64,000 nucleotides of DNA from Bacillota bacterium (GTDB lineage: Bacteria > Bacillota > Clostridia > Lachnospirales > Lachnospiraceae). The position numbers and the translations under genes are program-made. Positions 17,375-26,436 of this stretch are shown piece after piece. The stretch is from assembly GCA_023418475.1 (NCBI GenBank), contig JAEZZO010000059.1, forward strand, positions 29,706-93,705. The letters run 5' to 3'. The notes beneath the pieces were generated by a model. That model saw nothing but the letters and a program-made list of their open reading frames with translations. It ran no database searches and was not told where the DNA came from. The stretch's first letter is position 1. Each line of letters opens with the position of its first letter.

Positions 17375-18739
17375 TTAGCTCCATAAACGATCATGAGCAA
17401 ATGTATTATCCCATTCTTCTGTAGATTCCCAAAGACCGGGGATTTTGTCATTATCAATATGCTCTCTGATTACATCATCATTCAGTCCTTCAATTCCAAG
17501 GCCAGGATAATCCGGCACCTTTATAAAGCCATTTTCTACGATCGGCTTAAAGGAGCAATGAACAATATCCTGCCACCATGGAATATCATTCGAATGAAAT
17601 TCAAGTGCCATTACATTTTCAGTTGCAGCTACACTATGGACAGCTGCCATGCAGGCTACCGGAGTTTCCGCCATATGAACTACCATTCCAACACCATATT
17701 CCTGCGCCAAGTCTCCAATCTTCTTATTTTCTAAAATACCACCGGAAGTAAGAACATCCGGATGAATTAATGAAACTCCTCCAGCCTCAAGCAATGGTTT
17801 AAAGTTTTCCTTCAGGTATATGTCTTCTCCTGTAGCAATAGGAATATTTACGGATCTCCTTAAAATAGCATATTGTTCCGTGTACTGCCAAGGAAGAGCA
17901 TCTTCCATCCATGCAATGTTATACTTTTCAAGCATACGTCCAAGCTTTATGCACTCAGTAAGACCCACATGTCCTATATGGTCTACGGCAAGAGGGATAT
18001 CATAGCCTACAACACTTCTAGCTTCAGACACATAATTTTCAAGCCACTCCATACCCTTCTGTGTAATCTGAATACCTGTTCTGCAGTGTTCAATGCTCGT
18101 AATTTCCTTTGCGGCATGTGCTTTTATTCTGGTTTCCATATCACCAACCATATGCTCATGTTTTTCACCGGCCGCTGCAAGCTCTTCAAGGAATCCAAGT
18201 GGACCATTTAAAGCTCCTGGGATATCATACAGAAGGTCAATTCCCAAATCCATCTTTAACATGGTAAAGCCTTTCTCTCTGCGCGATTTAAGTGCTTCTC
18301 CCATCTTCTTTCCTTCCGGTTTTCCCGATACATCCGTATCACAATAAAGCCTGATCTCATCTCTGAACTTTCCACCAAGTAATTGATATACCGGTACGCC
18401 ATAAGCCTTACCTGCAAGATCCCATAATGCAACTTCAATGCCAGAAACACCGCCACCCTGTCTGGACTGTCCTCCGAACTGCTTAATTTTTCTGAATATA
18501 CGATCTACATTGCAAGGATTTTCACCAATTAAACGACTCTTTAATATTGCTGCATATCTCTTATCAGCAAAGTCCCGAACTTCACCATACCCTACCAATC
18601 CCTGATTTGTGTATACCTTAACCAGAATGCATTGCATAGGCGCTCCCCAGATATCAGCAAAACGTATATCTGTAATCTTTAAATCCGAAGGAGATGATTC
18701 TGTCCTTACATAATTTAAAATTTCTCTTTCATCCTTCAT
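17375..18739 (-). CDS. mandelate racemase/muconate-lactonizing (enolase superfamily) sugar-acid dehydratase
   Basis: A 454-residue enzyme of the enolase superfamily. The N-terminal capping domain covers about residues 15-130 and the TIM barrel the rest. Likely catalytic parts are visible: FTMLKMDLGID (acid/base lysine region), three metal acids in AVDHIGH, WMEDALPW and ATGEDIYL, and a C-terminal HMAETPV. Members mostly abstract a proton next to a carboxylate and dehydrate aldonic or uronic acids. The exact substrate is unknown. The ATG at 18739 is 8 nt after GGGAG. It is last in the ABC-transporter operon, behind a hairpin that may reduce its expression. Confidence 0.85.
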   Translation of the reverse strand: MKDEREILNYVRTESSPSDLKITDIRFADIWGAPMQCILVKVYTNQGLVGYGEVRDFADKRYAAILKSRLIGENPCNVDRIFRKIKQFGGQSRQGGGVSGIEVALWDLAGKAYGVPVYQLLGGKFRDEIRLYCDTDVSGKPEGKKMGEALKSRREKGFTMLKMDLGIDLLYDIPGALNGPLGFLEELAAAGEKHEHMVGDMETRIKAHAAKEITSIEHCRTGIQITQKGMEWLENYVSEARSVVGYDIPLAVDHIGHVGLTECIKLGRMLEKYNIAWMEDALPWQYTEQYAILRRSVNIPIATGEDIYLKENFKPLLEAGGVSLIHPDVLTSGGILENKKIGDLAQEYGVGMVVHMAETPVACMAAVHSVAATENVMALEFHSNDIPWWQDIVHCSFKPIVENGFIKVPDYPGLGIEGLNDDVIREHIDNDKIPGLWESTEEWDNTFAHDRLWS

Positions 18740-18861
18740 ATTGTTCTCTCCCATTCTTTTTTAGTATCGTTGTTTACTGGTGAATTTTATTGTTATGTCC
18801 TATCTCACTTAATAAATATCTATTTACATAATTCTATCATACTATCAGATAAATGAGCAAT

Positions 18862-18898
18862 AGATATAGCTGATCAGAAGTGATGACCAGCTATATCT
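18862..18898. terminator. hairpin between binding protein and dehydratase genes
   Basis: GATATAGCTG and CAGCTATATC pair across a 17-nt loop. There is no strong U-tract, so it may act as a partial terminator or as an mRNA-stabilising stem that gives the binding protein more expression than the gene downstream. Confidence 0.5.
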
Positions 18899-18961
18899 CA
18901 TTCGTTATTTCTTGAAGACAGGACCATCTCTTAGTAATTTAGCCTTGTCGTGCAAAGCAAT

Positions 18962-20314
18962 TTATTTTGCTGCTTCTACTGCATCCTTGCCGAATTCTGT
19001 AAGTGTGGCAGCGGTATCTGCAATATTAGCCTCTCCAAGCATAACTGCTTCTGTCTGTGCTTTAAATTCCGTAGCCCATGTGGTAAATACGGTTGGAACA
19101 TCATCCCAATAAGGAGTAATCTTTACACCTTCTGCGGTAATTGTATCATATAATTCCTTACTCTTAAGCTGAGATTTTGTTAATTCTCCCGAAAAAGAAT
19201 TATATACTTCATCTGATAAAGGAAGTCCACGAACTGTTTTCAATGTCTTTCCAGCCTCAACATCACTGATAAAGTACTGAATAAATGCTGCTGCCTGTTC
19301 AATATTCTTCGAATTTGCACCTACTGCTAAGAAAATTGTTGACTGGCACCATCCTGCTCCGCCTTCTCCCTGAGGAAGAGATACACATGCGAGCTCATCA
19401 TTCGGAAGCATATCTGCTAAAGAAGAGATTGAACCGATTGAAACGGTACGAAGTAGTGACTTTTTATTCAGGAAGTTATCGTTTACAGGATCAAGATCTA
19501 CATGTGACAAGCTCACTTCAGCTGGAGGACAAAGTCCTTCCTTCACTAACTTACCATACATCTCCATGAATTGAGTATAATACTTTTCATCAAAGTTAAA
19601 TTCCTTACCATCCAGTGTCTTTTTACCACCATTGCTTTGTACGTATTCCTGGTAACAGTTATACTGATTTCTCGGGTCATATAAAGGATATACTCCCTCT
19701 GGTAACTTCTCTTTAGCTGCACGAGCCCATGTAATCATCTCGTCCCATGACCAGCCATTTTTAGGAGCAGGAATTCCATACTTGTCTAAATCAGTCTTGC
19801 TGTAGACAATTCCCTGACCATTTCTGCTAAGTGGAACTCCATATAGTTTTCCGTTTATCTTGTAATTTTCAAGCTCCTCAGCACTAACCAAACCGTTTAA
19901 ATCAATCAGATTTGTTAAATCAGCCAGCTGTCCGCTATCAACATATTGATGAATATAAGCCGCATCCATCTGCAAAATATCTGTCATTGAATTTGATGCT
20001 GCAAGTACAGGAAGCTTTGACCAATATCCATCCCATCCTGTATATTCTGCAGTAAAGTTTACACCTGTTTTCTTCGTATACATATCAAGAACCGCTTGTG
20101 TTGCTTCATGTCTTGCATCTGATCCCCACCACATTATGGATAAATCAACATTACCCTCTGGCGCCTTGCTCGCTTCCACTGTCTCCTGCTTGCTTGGCTG
20201 TTCTCCTGACTCTGGAGCATTGTTTGTTGCAGCTGTTTTACCGCATCCTGTTGTAAGTAGTATTGATCCTGCAATCATCACAGCCAGGATTTTGTTGATA
20301 ATTCTTTTTTTCAT
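18962..20314 (-). CDS. ABC sugar-binding lipoprotein (family 1 solute-binding protein)
   Basis: A 450-residue lipoprotein. The signal peptide ends in a lipobox (ILLTTGCGK), so Cys24 is the lipidated residue, followed by a Thr/Asn/Glu-rich linker. The mature domain (LSIMWWGSDARHEATQAVLD, then AASNSMTDILQMDAAYIHQY) is the family 1 extracellular binding protein that feeds CUT1 importers of oligosaccharides and sugar acids. The ATG follows AAGGAGG. It is downstream of its two permeases. After the stop the same frame stays open for 18 more codons (to 18906), an oddity listed in the findings. No ATPase is nearby, so a shared MsmX-type ATPase is implied. Confidence 0.92.
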   Translation of the reverse strand: MKKRIINKILAVMIAGSILLTTGCGKTAATNNAPESGEQPSKQETVEASKAPEGNVDLSIMWWGSDARHEATQAVLDMYTKKTGVNFTAEYTGWDGYWSKLPVLAASNSMTDILQMDAAYIHQYVDSGQLADLTNLIDLNGLVSAEELENYKINGKLYGVPLSRNGQGIVYSKTDLDKYGIPAPKNGWSWDEMITWARAAKEKLPEGVYPLYDPRNQYNCYQEYVQSNGGKKTLDGKEFNFDEKYYTQFMEMYGKLVKEGLCPPAEVSLSHVDLDPVNDNFLNKKSLLRTVSIGSISSLADMLPNDELACVSLPQGEGGAGWCQSTIFLAVGANSKNIEQAAAFIQYFISDVEAGKTLKTVRGLPLSDEVYNSFSGELTKSQLKSKELYDTITAEGVKITPYWDDVPTVFTTWATEFKAQTEAVMLGEANIADTAATLTEFGKDAVEAAK

Positions 20315-20489
20315 ATAAATTTTCCTCCTTTTTATTTTTCAGAGTCTTTTAGCTATTGTTAATAAAGCCTTTTGACTCTTATTTTACTTTCGTGCTTGCA
20401 TAATTCTTTCATGAATGTAGAACCATTCCATTTCATTCACTAATCTGTTTGTTGCTGCAAGCTGTTTTGCTATTTTATGTATTTATCTT

Positions 20490-21326
20490 CTAACCTTTTA
20501 AACCGCTGGTTGCGACACCTTCCACAAAATCCTTCTGTCTGGCAAAAAATAAAATCAGTGCAGGCACAATTGATAATAATGACATAGCCAGCAGTTCGCC
20601 CCATTTGATTTCCCAGGCATCGATTAACATTCGAAGTCCCAGGCCTACTGTGAATTTAGCCGGTGTGCTAATATAGAGTATTTGAGAGTAAAAATCATCC
20701 CAGCTCCATGTAAATGCATAGATCGCAACTGTCGTTAGCGGAGCTTTGAGAAGAGGCATGATTATTCTATAATATGTCTGAAACGTAGTAGCTCCATCAA
20801 TCTTTGAGGCTTCATCCAATTCTTTTGGAATTCCTCTGATAAACTGTACCATAAGGAAGATAAAGAATGCTCCGCCTCCAAGACAGTAGGGAAGATTTAA
20901 CGGTAAATAGGTATCAATCAGATGCAGTTTGTTATACATTATATATTGGGATACTACTGTTACCTGCGTCGGAAGCATCATTGTCATCATAACTATAGCA
21001 AACCAGAAGTTTTTAAACTTAAAATCCAACCGGCCAAAACCAAATGCAACCAAACTGCTCGTAATAACCGCACCAATTACATTGATACCAACAATCAGTA
21101 TAGTATTAAAAAAGAATCTTCCAAAGGTTAAATCTCTGGATACATGCCATCCTCGTACATAGTTTTGTACAGTCCATTGAATTGGTAAAAGATTCGATCC
21201 TGCCAGTTCTCCCGTCGGTTTGAAGGATGCAAAAACCCACCACATTACTGGAAAAATCATTACTAAGGAAAGAACAATCAAACCCACGTGATCCATAATT
21301 TTCTTTGTAGTTATATTTATTTTCAT
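20490..21326 (-). CDS. CUT1 ABC-transporter permease (MalG type)
   Basis: A 278-residue inner membrane permease with six helices. The EAA loop that docks to the ATPase is present near residue 180 (ELDEASKIDGATTFQTYYRI). The C-terminus KDFVEGVATSGLKG is typical of MalG-type subunits. The ATG at 21326 follows GGAG by 5 nt. It lies 13 nt after its partner permease, consistent with translation from one message. Confidence 0.92.
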   Translation of the reverse strand: MKINITTKKIMDHVGLIVLSLVMIFPVMWWVFASFKPTGELAGSNLLPIQWTVQNYVRGWHVSRDLTFGRFFFNTILIVGINVIGAVITSSLVAFGFGRLDFKFKNFWFAIVMMTMMLPTQVTVVSQYIMYNKLHLIDTYLPLNLPYCLGGGAFFIFLMVQFIRGIPKELDEASKIDGATTFQTYYRIIMPLLKAPLTTVAIYAFTWSWDDFYSQILYISTPAKFTVGLGLRMLIDAWEIKWGELLAMSLLSIVPALILFFARQKDFVEGVATSGLKG

Positions 21327-21339
21327 GTTATCTCCTTTG

Positions 21340-22257
21340 TTAATTGTCATAAAATACCCAGAACTTTGATAAGAAAAACATTATTCCGGTACAAATCGCA
21401 ATAATTGCGAGAAGAATCCATGCCATACCGGCTGCATAACCCATTTCAAAGGATTTAAATGCTTTTTCATATAGCATCAGTGCATATAAATAGGTAGACT
21501 TGGCAGGGCCTCCCTTTGTTATCAAAAACGCTGAATTGAATTGTTGGAAGGCACCGATCAATCCGTAGACCAGATTGAAAAACAATACCGGCGAGAGCAT
21601 TGGAAGAACCACATTAAAAAAGGTTCTTATCTTTCCTGCTCCATCCATATTAGCAGCTTCATAAAGGCTATTAGGTATTGCCTTTAAACCGGCCAGGAAA
21701 ATAATCATACTGGAACCAAATTGCCATAAATTCAAGATAACTATAGTCGGAAGTGCCAGTTTTGTGCTGGTAAGCCAATTAATTTTATCAATACCAATGG
21801 CCGAGAGAATTACATTAATATATCCGTCAACTCCAAAAATGTTTTTCCAGATTACTGCCACCGCCACCGATCCTCCTAGTAATGAGGGTAAGTAGATCAA
21901 GGTCCGATACATGCTCATACCCTTCACTGTCTTATTCAGTTTGGTTGCGACAAATAATGCAAAAATCAATTTTAAAGGTACTGCCAAAATTACGAATTTA
22001 AATGTAATAAGTAGTGCTTTGTTAAAGACTATGTCTTTTGTTAACATTCTGGTATAATTTTTCAAACCAATAAAACTTGGTGGCTTGAACAAAGAATAGT
22101 CCGTAAATGAAAGATACATACTGTAAATCATTGGTCCAGCTGTTAACAAGAAAAATCCGATCAACCAGGGAAGTATATAAAGATAGCCTTCCCAGTCCGC
22201 TTTCCTTTTTCTTTTTCGCATCTCCGGACTCAACTTATAAGTGTTTTCCTTTTTCAA
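21340..22257 (-). CDS. CUT1 ABC-transporter permease (MalF type)
   Basis: A 305-residue permease with six membrane helices. The EAA motif is SLYEAANMDGAGKIRTFFNV, near residue 210. It begins the importer operon and pairs with the MalG-type protein just downstream. The best start is a TTG at 22257, exactly 8 nt after GGAGG; a further upstream TTG would begin within that ribosome site. Palindromic sites at 22305-22365 lie directly in front, so it is probably under LacI control. Confidence 0.9.
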   Translation of the reverse strand: MKKENTYKLSPEMRKRKRKADWEGYLYILPWLIGFFLLTAGPMIYSMYLSFTDYSLFKPPSFIGLKNYTRMLTKDIVFNKALLITFKFVILAVPLKLIFALFVATKLNKTVKGMSMYRTLIYLPSLLGGSVAVAVIWKNIFGVDGYINVILSAIGIDKINWLTSTKLALPTIVILNLWQFGSSMIIFLAGLKAIPNSLYEAANMDGAGKIRTFFNVVLPMLSPVLFFNLVYGLIGAFQQFNSAFLITKGGPAKSTYLYALMLYEKAFKSFEMGYAAGMAWILLAIIAICTGIMFFLSKFWVFYDN

Positions 22258-22304
22258 CTTATCTGCCTCCAAACAATAATTTTTCTACATCCTCGGTTTA
22301 ATGA

Positions 22305-22480
22305 TGCAAATAATGCTTCAATATTGCATTTGTATTATACATTCCATTATAGATGCATTATGCATATATGTCAATAAAAACGTGACGCCATTCTTTGCTT
22401 TCGTCATTATTACTATTTTTATCGCTTATATTTTGTAAATAATGCCTTTTTACAAATTAAAGCATTATTGATATTGCTTT
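22305..22480. promoter_or_regulatory. cluster of TGC/GCA palindromes between divergent operons
   Basis: Three sites are visible: TGCAAATAATGC with AATATTGCA (22305-22327), ATGCATTATGCAT (22353-22365) and AAAGCA...TGCTTT (22459-22480). Half-sites match the palindromes at 15974 and 24607. They lie between the ABC operon and the RraA-like gene, so one repressor could control both. Operator function is inferred. Confidence 0.5.
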
Positions 22481-22540
22481 TATAGTGCATTTATATTATT
22501 CTTTATATGTGATTACATTATGGCTATATGGAGGTATAAC

Positions 22541-23434
22541 ATGCATTTTTGTCAGAAAGAAGATATTATCCAGTTAACATCCCTTTGGGACGGAATACGT
22601 TTTGACGATGGCCGTCCAAGAGTTTCAGATGAAGAGTTAGAAGAACTTAAGAAATTAACACAGGAACAGATTTGGGAACCGCTCTGGGAATTAGGTTATA
22701 AGAATCAATTCGAATCCCATTTATTTCGGATTCAAGAAGACGATCGTAAATTGATCGGTCGTGCTGTTACAGCAGCGTATATGCCTGCCAGACCGGATTT
22801 GTTTAATTTGGTAGAAGAAATCGGTCATTCAGAAGGAAGAAAAGGAACACATAATCTATGGATTGTGGACAAATTAGTAGAAGGCGATGTTGCCGTGGTT
22901 GATATGTATGACAAAATATACGAAGGTACATTTGTCGGCGGAAATCTTTCAACCGCTATAGCAAATAACACAAAAACCGGTGGTGCAGTTATATGGGGCG
23001 GAATTCGTGATATCGAGCAAATTAACAAAATAGACTCCCTTCAAATTTATTATCGCGGTAATGATCCTACACCTATCAAAGACTTTGTCATCACCGGTTA
23101 TAACACCCCTGTAAGAATAGGAGCAGCTATTTGCCTGCCAGGCGATATCGTATATGGCTATAAAGGCGGAGTATTATTTATCCCTGCACATTTAGTTTCC
23201 TACATTATTAACGAAGCAAAGAAACCTCATATCAAAGACATATTCGGTTTCGATATGTTGAAACAAAATACTTATACAACAGCTGATATTGACCGGGGTA
23301 TCTGGCCAATTTCCATGCTTGATGAATTGATGGATTTCATTCGCACCGATGAGCGTGCCAAAAATTACCGGGACCTGGATTGGTCAAAGGAATACGAAAA
23401 AGCAAGAACAACCTACGCAAACGAATGTCAATAA
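22541..23434 (+). CDS. RraA/HMG-aldolase-like protein
   Basis: A 297-residue member of the RraA-like fold that includes 4-hydroxy-4-methyl-2-oxoglutarate/oxaloacetate aldolases. The hallmark GGIRD is present in VIWGGIRDIEQI at about residue 155, with PGDIVYGYKGGVLFIP near 208. It is longer than RraA itself (about 160-210 residues), with an extra N-terminal helix-rich part. In its setting it could act as an aldolase on the keto-deoxy acid made by the dehydratases, a class II retro-aldol reaction needing Mg2+. The ATG at 22541 is 6 nt after GGAGG. The gene is divergent from the transporter. Confidence 0.8.
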   Translation: MHFCQKEDIIQLTSLWDGIRFDDGRPRVSDEELEELKKLTQEQIWEPLWELGYKNQFESHLFRIQEDDRKLIGRAVTAAYMPARPDLFNLVEEIGHSEGRKGTHNLWIVDKLVEGDVAVVDMYDKIYEGTFVGGNLSTAIANNTKTGGAVIWGGIRDIEQINKIDSLQIYYRGNDPTPIKDFVITGYNTPVRIGAAICLPGDIVYGYKGGVLFIPAHLVSYIINEAKKPHIKDIFGFDMLKQNTYTTADIDRGIWPISMLDELMDFIRTDERAKNYRDLDWSKEYEKARTTYANECQ

Positions 23435-23542
23435 ACGACTATATAGCAAATGCATTCCTTCGAAAGTATCTAGCTCCTCATTTAGAAGATATGATTTAAA
23501 AGTAATTCCCTGCACGAATTTCCCACGTTAATTATTTTACAT

Positions 23543-23588
23543 AAAAATGCCAGTTCAAGAAAATAATTTTCTGATCTGGCATTTTTTT
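23543..23588. terminator. bidirectional terminator
   Basis: AAAAATGCCAG pairs with CTGGCATTTTT; runs of A and T flank both sides, serving the convergent RraA-like and UxuA-like genes. Confidence 0.85.
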
Positions 23589-23592
23589 AATC

Positions 23593-24582
23593 CTATTGGA
23601 TTTTTAATTCTTTCCTGGCTGCTTCCATAAGACCAAGCATATAGCCTGTCGCCAGAAGATTGCCATTAATCCCGTAACCCGGAATTTCCACACTGTCATT
23701 TGCCATGGTAGGAACGTGATCCGGTCGTGCTATTCCCTGATAGCCCACTTCATAATAACATTTCATAGCTTCATACATATCTGTTTTACCTTCATGATGA
23801 AAGGCTTCATAAAACTTATTCTTATCGCCTACCACATCTCTGAAATGAACAAAGAATAACTTCTTTTCCCTTCCAAAGCGGCGAATGGCGGCTGGAATAT
23901 CTTCTCCCATAACCGCAAAGGTTCCCTGGCAAAAGGTTATTCCATTGATTTCACTGTCGACCAATTGTGTTACACGATACATAGCATCACTACTCACCAG
24001 AATTCGGTCAATGCCACCAATGGAAGATACCGGCGGATCATCCGGATGAATGGCAAGCCGTATATTATTTTTCTCTGCGACCGGGACTATTTTTTTTAGG
24101 AAATATTCCAGATTTGTCCAAAGTGCATCTGCCTTTAATCTTCCAAAGTCAGTGACCGGACAATCCTTAATATCTTTTATATCAAATCCTGTTGATACAG
24201 CACCACCTTCGATTATCACAGCATCCTGTGTTCGAAACCATTCCCATATTGGCATCCAGTTAAAACATACGGTTCTGATGTTCAGCTTATTCAGATTTTC
24301 AAGTAAGATACAAAACTTCGCGATGGCTTCATCCTTATCCGGAAGACCCAATTTTGCACTATCAATAAAATTAACACCCTCATATACAGAAAAATCGATA
24401 TTATATGCTGCAAATTCCTGTTTTTTTCTTAATAACGGCATATAATCCCATGGATGTACATATGCAGAGCATCCTCTTGATCCAGGTGATGTGTTGGTTA
24501 CAGCATGCTTTACCCCTAATTGTCTGGCAAACTCCTTAAGTACATCATGATTGTCACTAAAAAAAGCATATCCAACCTCCAT
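23593..24582 (-). CDS. mannonate dehydratase-family protein (UxuA-like)
   Basis: A 329-residue TIM-barrel protein with the UxuA signatures: IRLAIHPDDPP (about residue 207), FCQGTFAVMGED and FFVHFRDVVGD, all metal-binding parts of mannonate dehydratase, plus GIARPDHVPTM near the end. UxuA removes water from D-mannonate to give 2-keto-3-deoxygluconate. The N-terminus is shorter than the classical form (about 350-390 residues), so a related acid is possible as substrate. The ATG at 24582 is 5 nt after GGAGG. It has its own promoter region with the palindrome GCACTATTTAATAGTGC. Confidence 0.85.
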   Translation of the reverse strand: MEVGYAFFSDNHDVLKEFARQLGVKHAVTNTSPGSRGCSAYVHPWDYMPLLRKKQEFAAYNIDFSVYEGVNFIDSAKLGLPDKDEAIAKFCILLENLNKLNIRTVCFNWMPIWEWFRTQDAVIIEGGAVSTGFDIKDIKDCPVTDFGRLKADALWTNLEYFLKKIVPVAEKNNIRLAIHPDDPPVSSIGGIDRILVSSDAMYRVTQLVDSEINGITFCQGTFAVMGEDIPAAIRRFGREKKLFFVHFRDVVGDKNKFYEAFHHEGKTDMYEAMKCYYEVGYQGIARPDHVPTMANDSVEIPGYGINGNLLATGYMLGLMEAARKELKIQ

Positions 24583-24606
24583 AAATACCTCCACAAGCTT
24601 TATTTT

Positions 24607-24660
24607 GCACTATTTAATAGTGCTATTTCAAGTAAATATACCATTTTAATGCACTATTGT
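24607..24660. promoter_or_regulatory. LacI-type operator upstream of the uxuA-like gene
   Basis: GCACTATTTAATAGTGC (24607-24623) is a perfect 17-bp palindrome, and a further half-site GCACTATTGT lies at 24651-24660. This is the best-formed of the island's palindromes. Confidence 0.6.
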
Positions 24661-24769
24661 CCAGTATTTATTTTGATAATATTATCTCTTCTACTCGTTA
24701 AAATTACTGTCTGTCAGTTCAATATTTGTTTCAGTTTTGATACTGTGCAGTTTTGTACCTCAGTTCCGA

Positions 24770-25432
24770 CTAAATAATCTTAGAATGACTGTGAATATAG
24801 AATTCCTCCTGGCTTGGCTGGTATTGTTTCTCCATTTTTTCAAAACAACAATCAAATTGTTCTGCAGCATTTTCATCAACCTCGTAAACGCTGCTCTCCT
24901 TGTAATACCATTTTCTCCCATCCAATGCTCCAGCTTTTAATTCTTTGACAAGCAAAGCTGCTGGATAAAACTCATCATTTATACATATATTATATTTTTT
25001 GCAGCTTATAAAACCACGCGATACATAATTATCAGGATTACCAAAGATTGCAATCGTATCGTAAGCCATATCTTTTGCTTTTGTAAATGAATGTTCCAGC
25101 AGCATTTTTCCATATCCCTTCCTTTGATATTCCGGAAGTATACTAAATGGACCGAAAGTTAATATCTGTTTCTCAGCCCCCTTCTCATCAATCAGCCTGG
25201 CTTTTGTATACATAACATTCCCGATAATGATATTATCTTTCTCAAGAACGAAATCCAATTCCGGTATAAAATCAGAATGTTTTCTCATAATATGTACAAG
25301 ATAGTGCTCATTACATCCTGGTACATTCAGATTCCAAAAAGCTTTTCTTGTCAGATCTTCCACTTCACTCCAATCTTTTATTTGTTCATTTCTAATACAA
25401 TATTTCTTTTCCATACTCTGCAAATCATTCAT
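24770..25432 (-). CDS. GNAT-family N-acetyltransferase
   Basis: About 220 residues with the GNAT acetyl-CoA motif FGPFSILPEYQRKGYGKMLL near residues 95-115 and the later DTIAIFGNPDNYVSRGF, typical of the YhbS-like group. It acetylates an unidentified amine. The start is uncertain: ATG at 25432, with GAGAGG immediately before it, or another ATG six codons later. First of a run of small minus-strand accessory genes. No partner genes are evident. Confidence 0.8.
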   Translation of the reverse strand: MNDLQSMEKKYCIRNEQIKDWSEVEDLTRKAFWNLNVPGCNEHYLVHIMRKHSDFIPELDFVLEKDNIIIGNVMYTKARLIDEKGAEKQILTFGPFSILPEYQRKGYGKMLLEHSFTKAKDMAYDTIAIFGNPDNYVSRGFISCKKYNICINDEFYPAALLVKELKAGALDGRKWYYKESSVYEVDENAAEQFDCCFEKMEKQYQPSQEEFYIHSHSKII

Positions 25433-25492
25433 CCTCTCTTTTATCAATTTTTTTGAATGTGCATATCAAAAGTTCTTGAACTGCATTTTATT

Positions 25493-26029
25493 CTAATTAT
25501 CGCAATACCATTCTCTTCCAATATAATAAAATGCATCTTTTTGACCTCGAAACTCATTTACACCCAAATATTGCATACCAATTTTTTGAAGCACTTTTCT
25601 AGATGCTTTATTTTCTGCATCGGCCATTCCATAAATGCCAATAATTTTCGTTCTATGAAATGCTTCCCTTACTAATTCTTTTCCAATTTCAGTTGCATAT
25701 CCTTTATTCCAATCGTTAATTCCAAGTTTCCATTCAATCTCAGGTTCATTATCTTTATATGGATTTAAACCAGTTAATCCAATTATTCTGTTACTTGTTT
25801 TTTCAATGATTGCACCATGAAAGCAATCAAGGGTAACAAAGTTTTTTTCAACAAAAAAACGAATATATTTTTCTGTCTTTTCTCTATCCCAAGGTTGATT
25901 TTTGTCCTTTGTGTATTGGTGAACTTGCAGATGCGACATGACCTCATTTAATCCATCTACGTCACTCATTGTATATTGACGCACTATAAGGTTTTGCGTT
26001 TCTAAGTAAATATGTTCATAATTATTCAA
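25493..26029 (-). CDS. GNAT acetyltransferase of the RimJ/RimL type
   Basis: A 178-residue protein opening with ETQNLIVRQYTMSDVDGL and carrying IEWKLGINDWNKGYATEIGK followed by NKASRKVLQKIGMQ, the order of the RimJ/RimL (Acetyltransf_3) family that acetylates N-terminal amines of proteins or small amines. Start is TTG, 5-7 nt after AGGAAG. It is 61 nt upstream of the GNAT gene before it and may be in one transcript with it. Confidence 0.85.
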   Translation of the reverse strand: MNNYEHIYLETQNLIVRQYTMSDVDGLNEVMSHLQVHQYTKDKNQPWDREKTEKYIRFFVEKNFVTLDCFHGAIIEKTSNRIIGLTGLNPYKDNEPEIEWKLGINDWNKGYATEIGKELVREAFHRTKIIGIYGMADAENKASRKVLQKIGMQYLGVNEFRGQKDAFYYIGREWYCDN

Positions 26030-26047
26030 TATTTCTTCCTATCCATT

Positions 26048-26230
26048 TCACCTTCCCGCTTCATTTATAATAATCTTACTATACCATGTTGGAACAGGAT
26101 TTTCCATATCATCAAACCAATACAATATGTCTGTATTCATTTTTATAATAGACGGCAGTTCATCCGGAGCAAAATATTTCACCCACACAGCGGAAGTGAT
26201 AGTGCTTACCGAAAGATAATATATTAATAT
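26048..26230 (-). pseudogene. unidentified gene remnant (C-terminal part)
   Basis: About 55 codons read cleanly on the minus strand (AVWVKYFAPDELPSIIKMNT, then DMENPVPTWYSKIIINEAGR) up to a stop at 26048. No start codon or upstream half is present. The coding quality is good but I do not recognise the family. It abuts the RelA/SpoT fragment on the other strand, so a deletion probably joined them. Confidence 0.45.
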
Positions 26231-26240
26231 TTTCCAATGA

Positions 26241-26435
26241 TATCAAAAACTTTTATTAAAGCTGCATAAGTTCGACAGGCTCTCACTAGCTGATATTGAG
26301 GATGAAGACGTATTAAGGATAAAATTAGCCGAGCGCCTTCATAATATGAGATCTGTTGAATTTATGGATAAATCCTTACAACAGATTACGACAAAAGAAA
26401 TGCTTGAATTCTTTGTGCCTTTCGCCGCCAAACCT
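26241..26435 (+). pseudogene. RelA/SpoT-type (p)ppGpp synthase/hydrolase fragment
   Basis: About 64 codons on the plus strand read LSLADIEDEDVLRIKLAERL and HNMRSVEFMDKS, then TTKEMLEFFVPFAAK. This is the HD hydrolase segment of RelA/SpoT (compare KLADRLHNMRT, ETLEIYAPLA). There is no start, and the match ends at the junction with the 2H phosphoesterase gene. It is the only plus-strand fragment in this stretch. Confidence 0.7.
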
Positions 26436-26436
26436 T

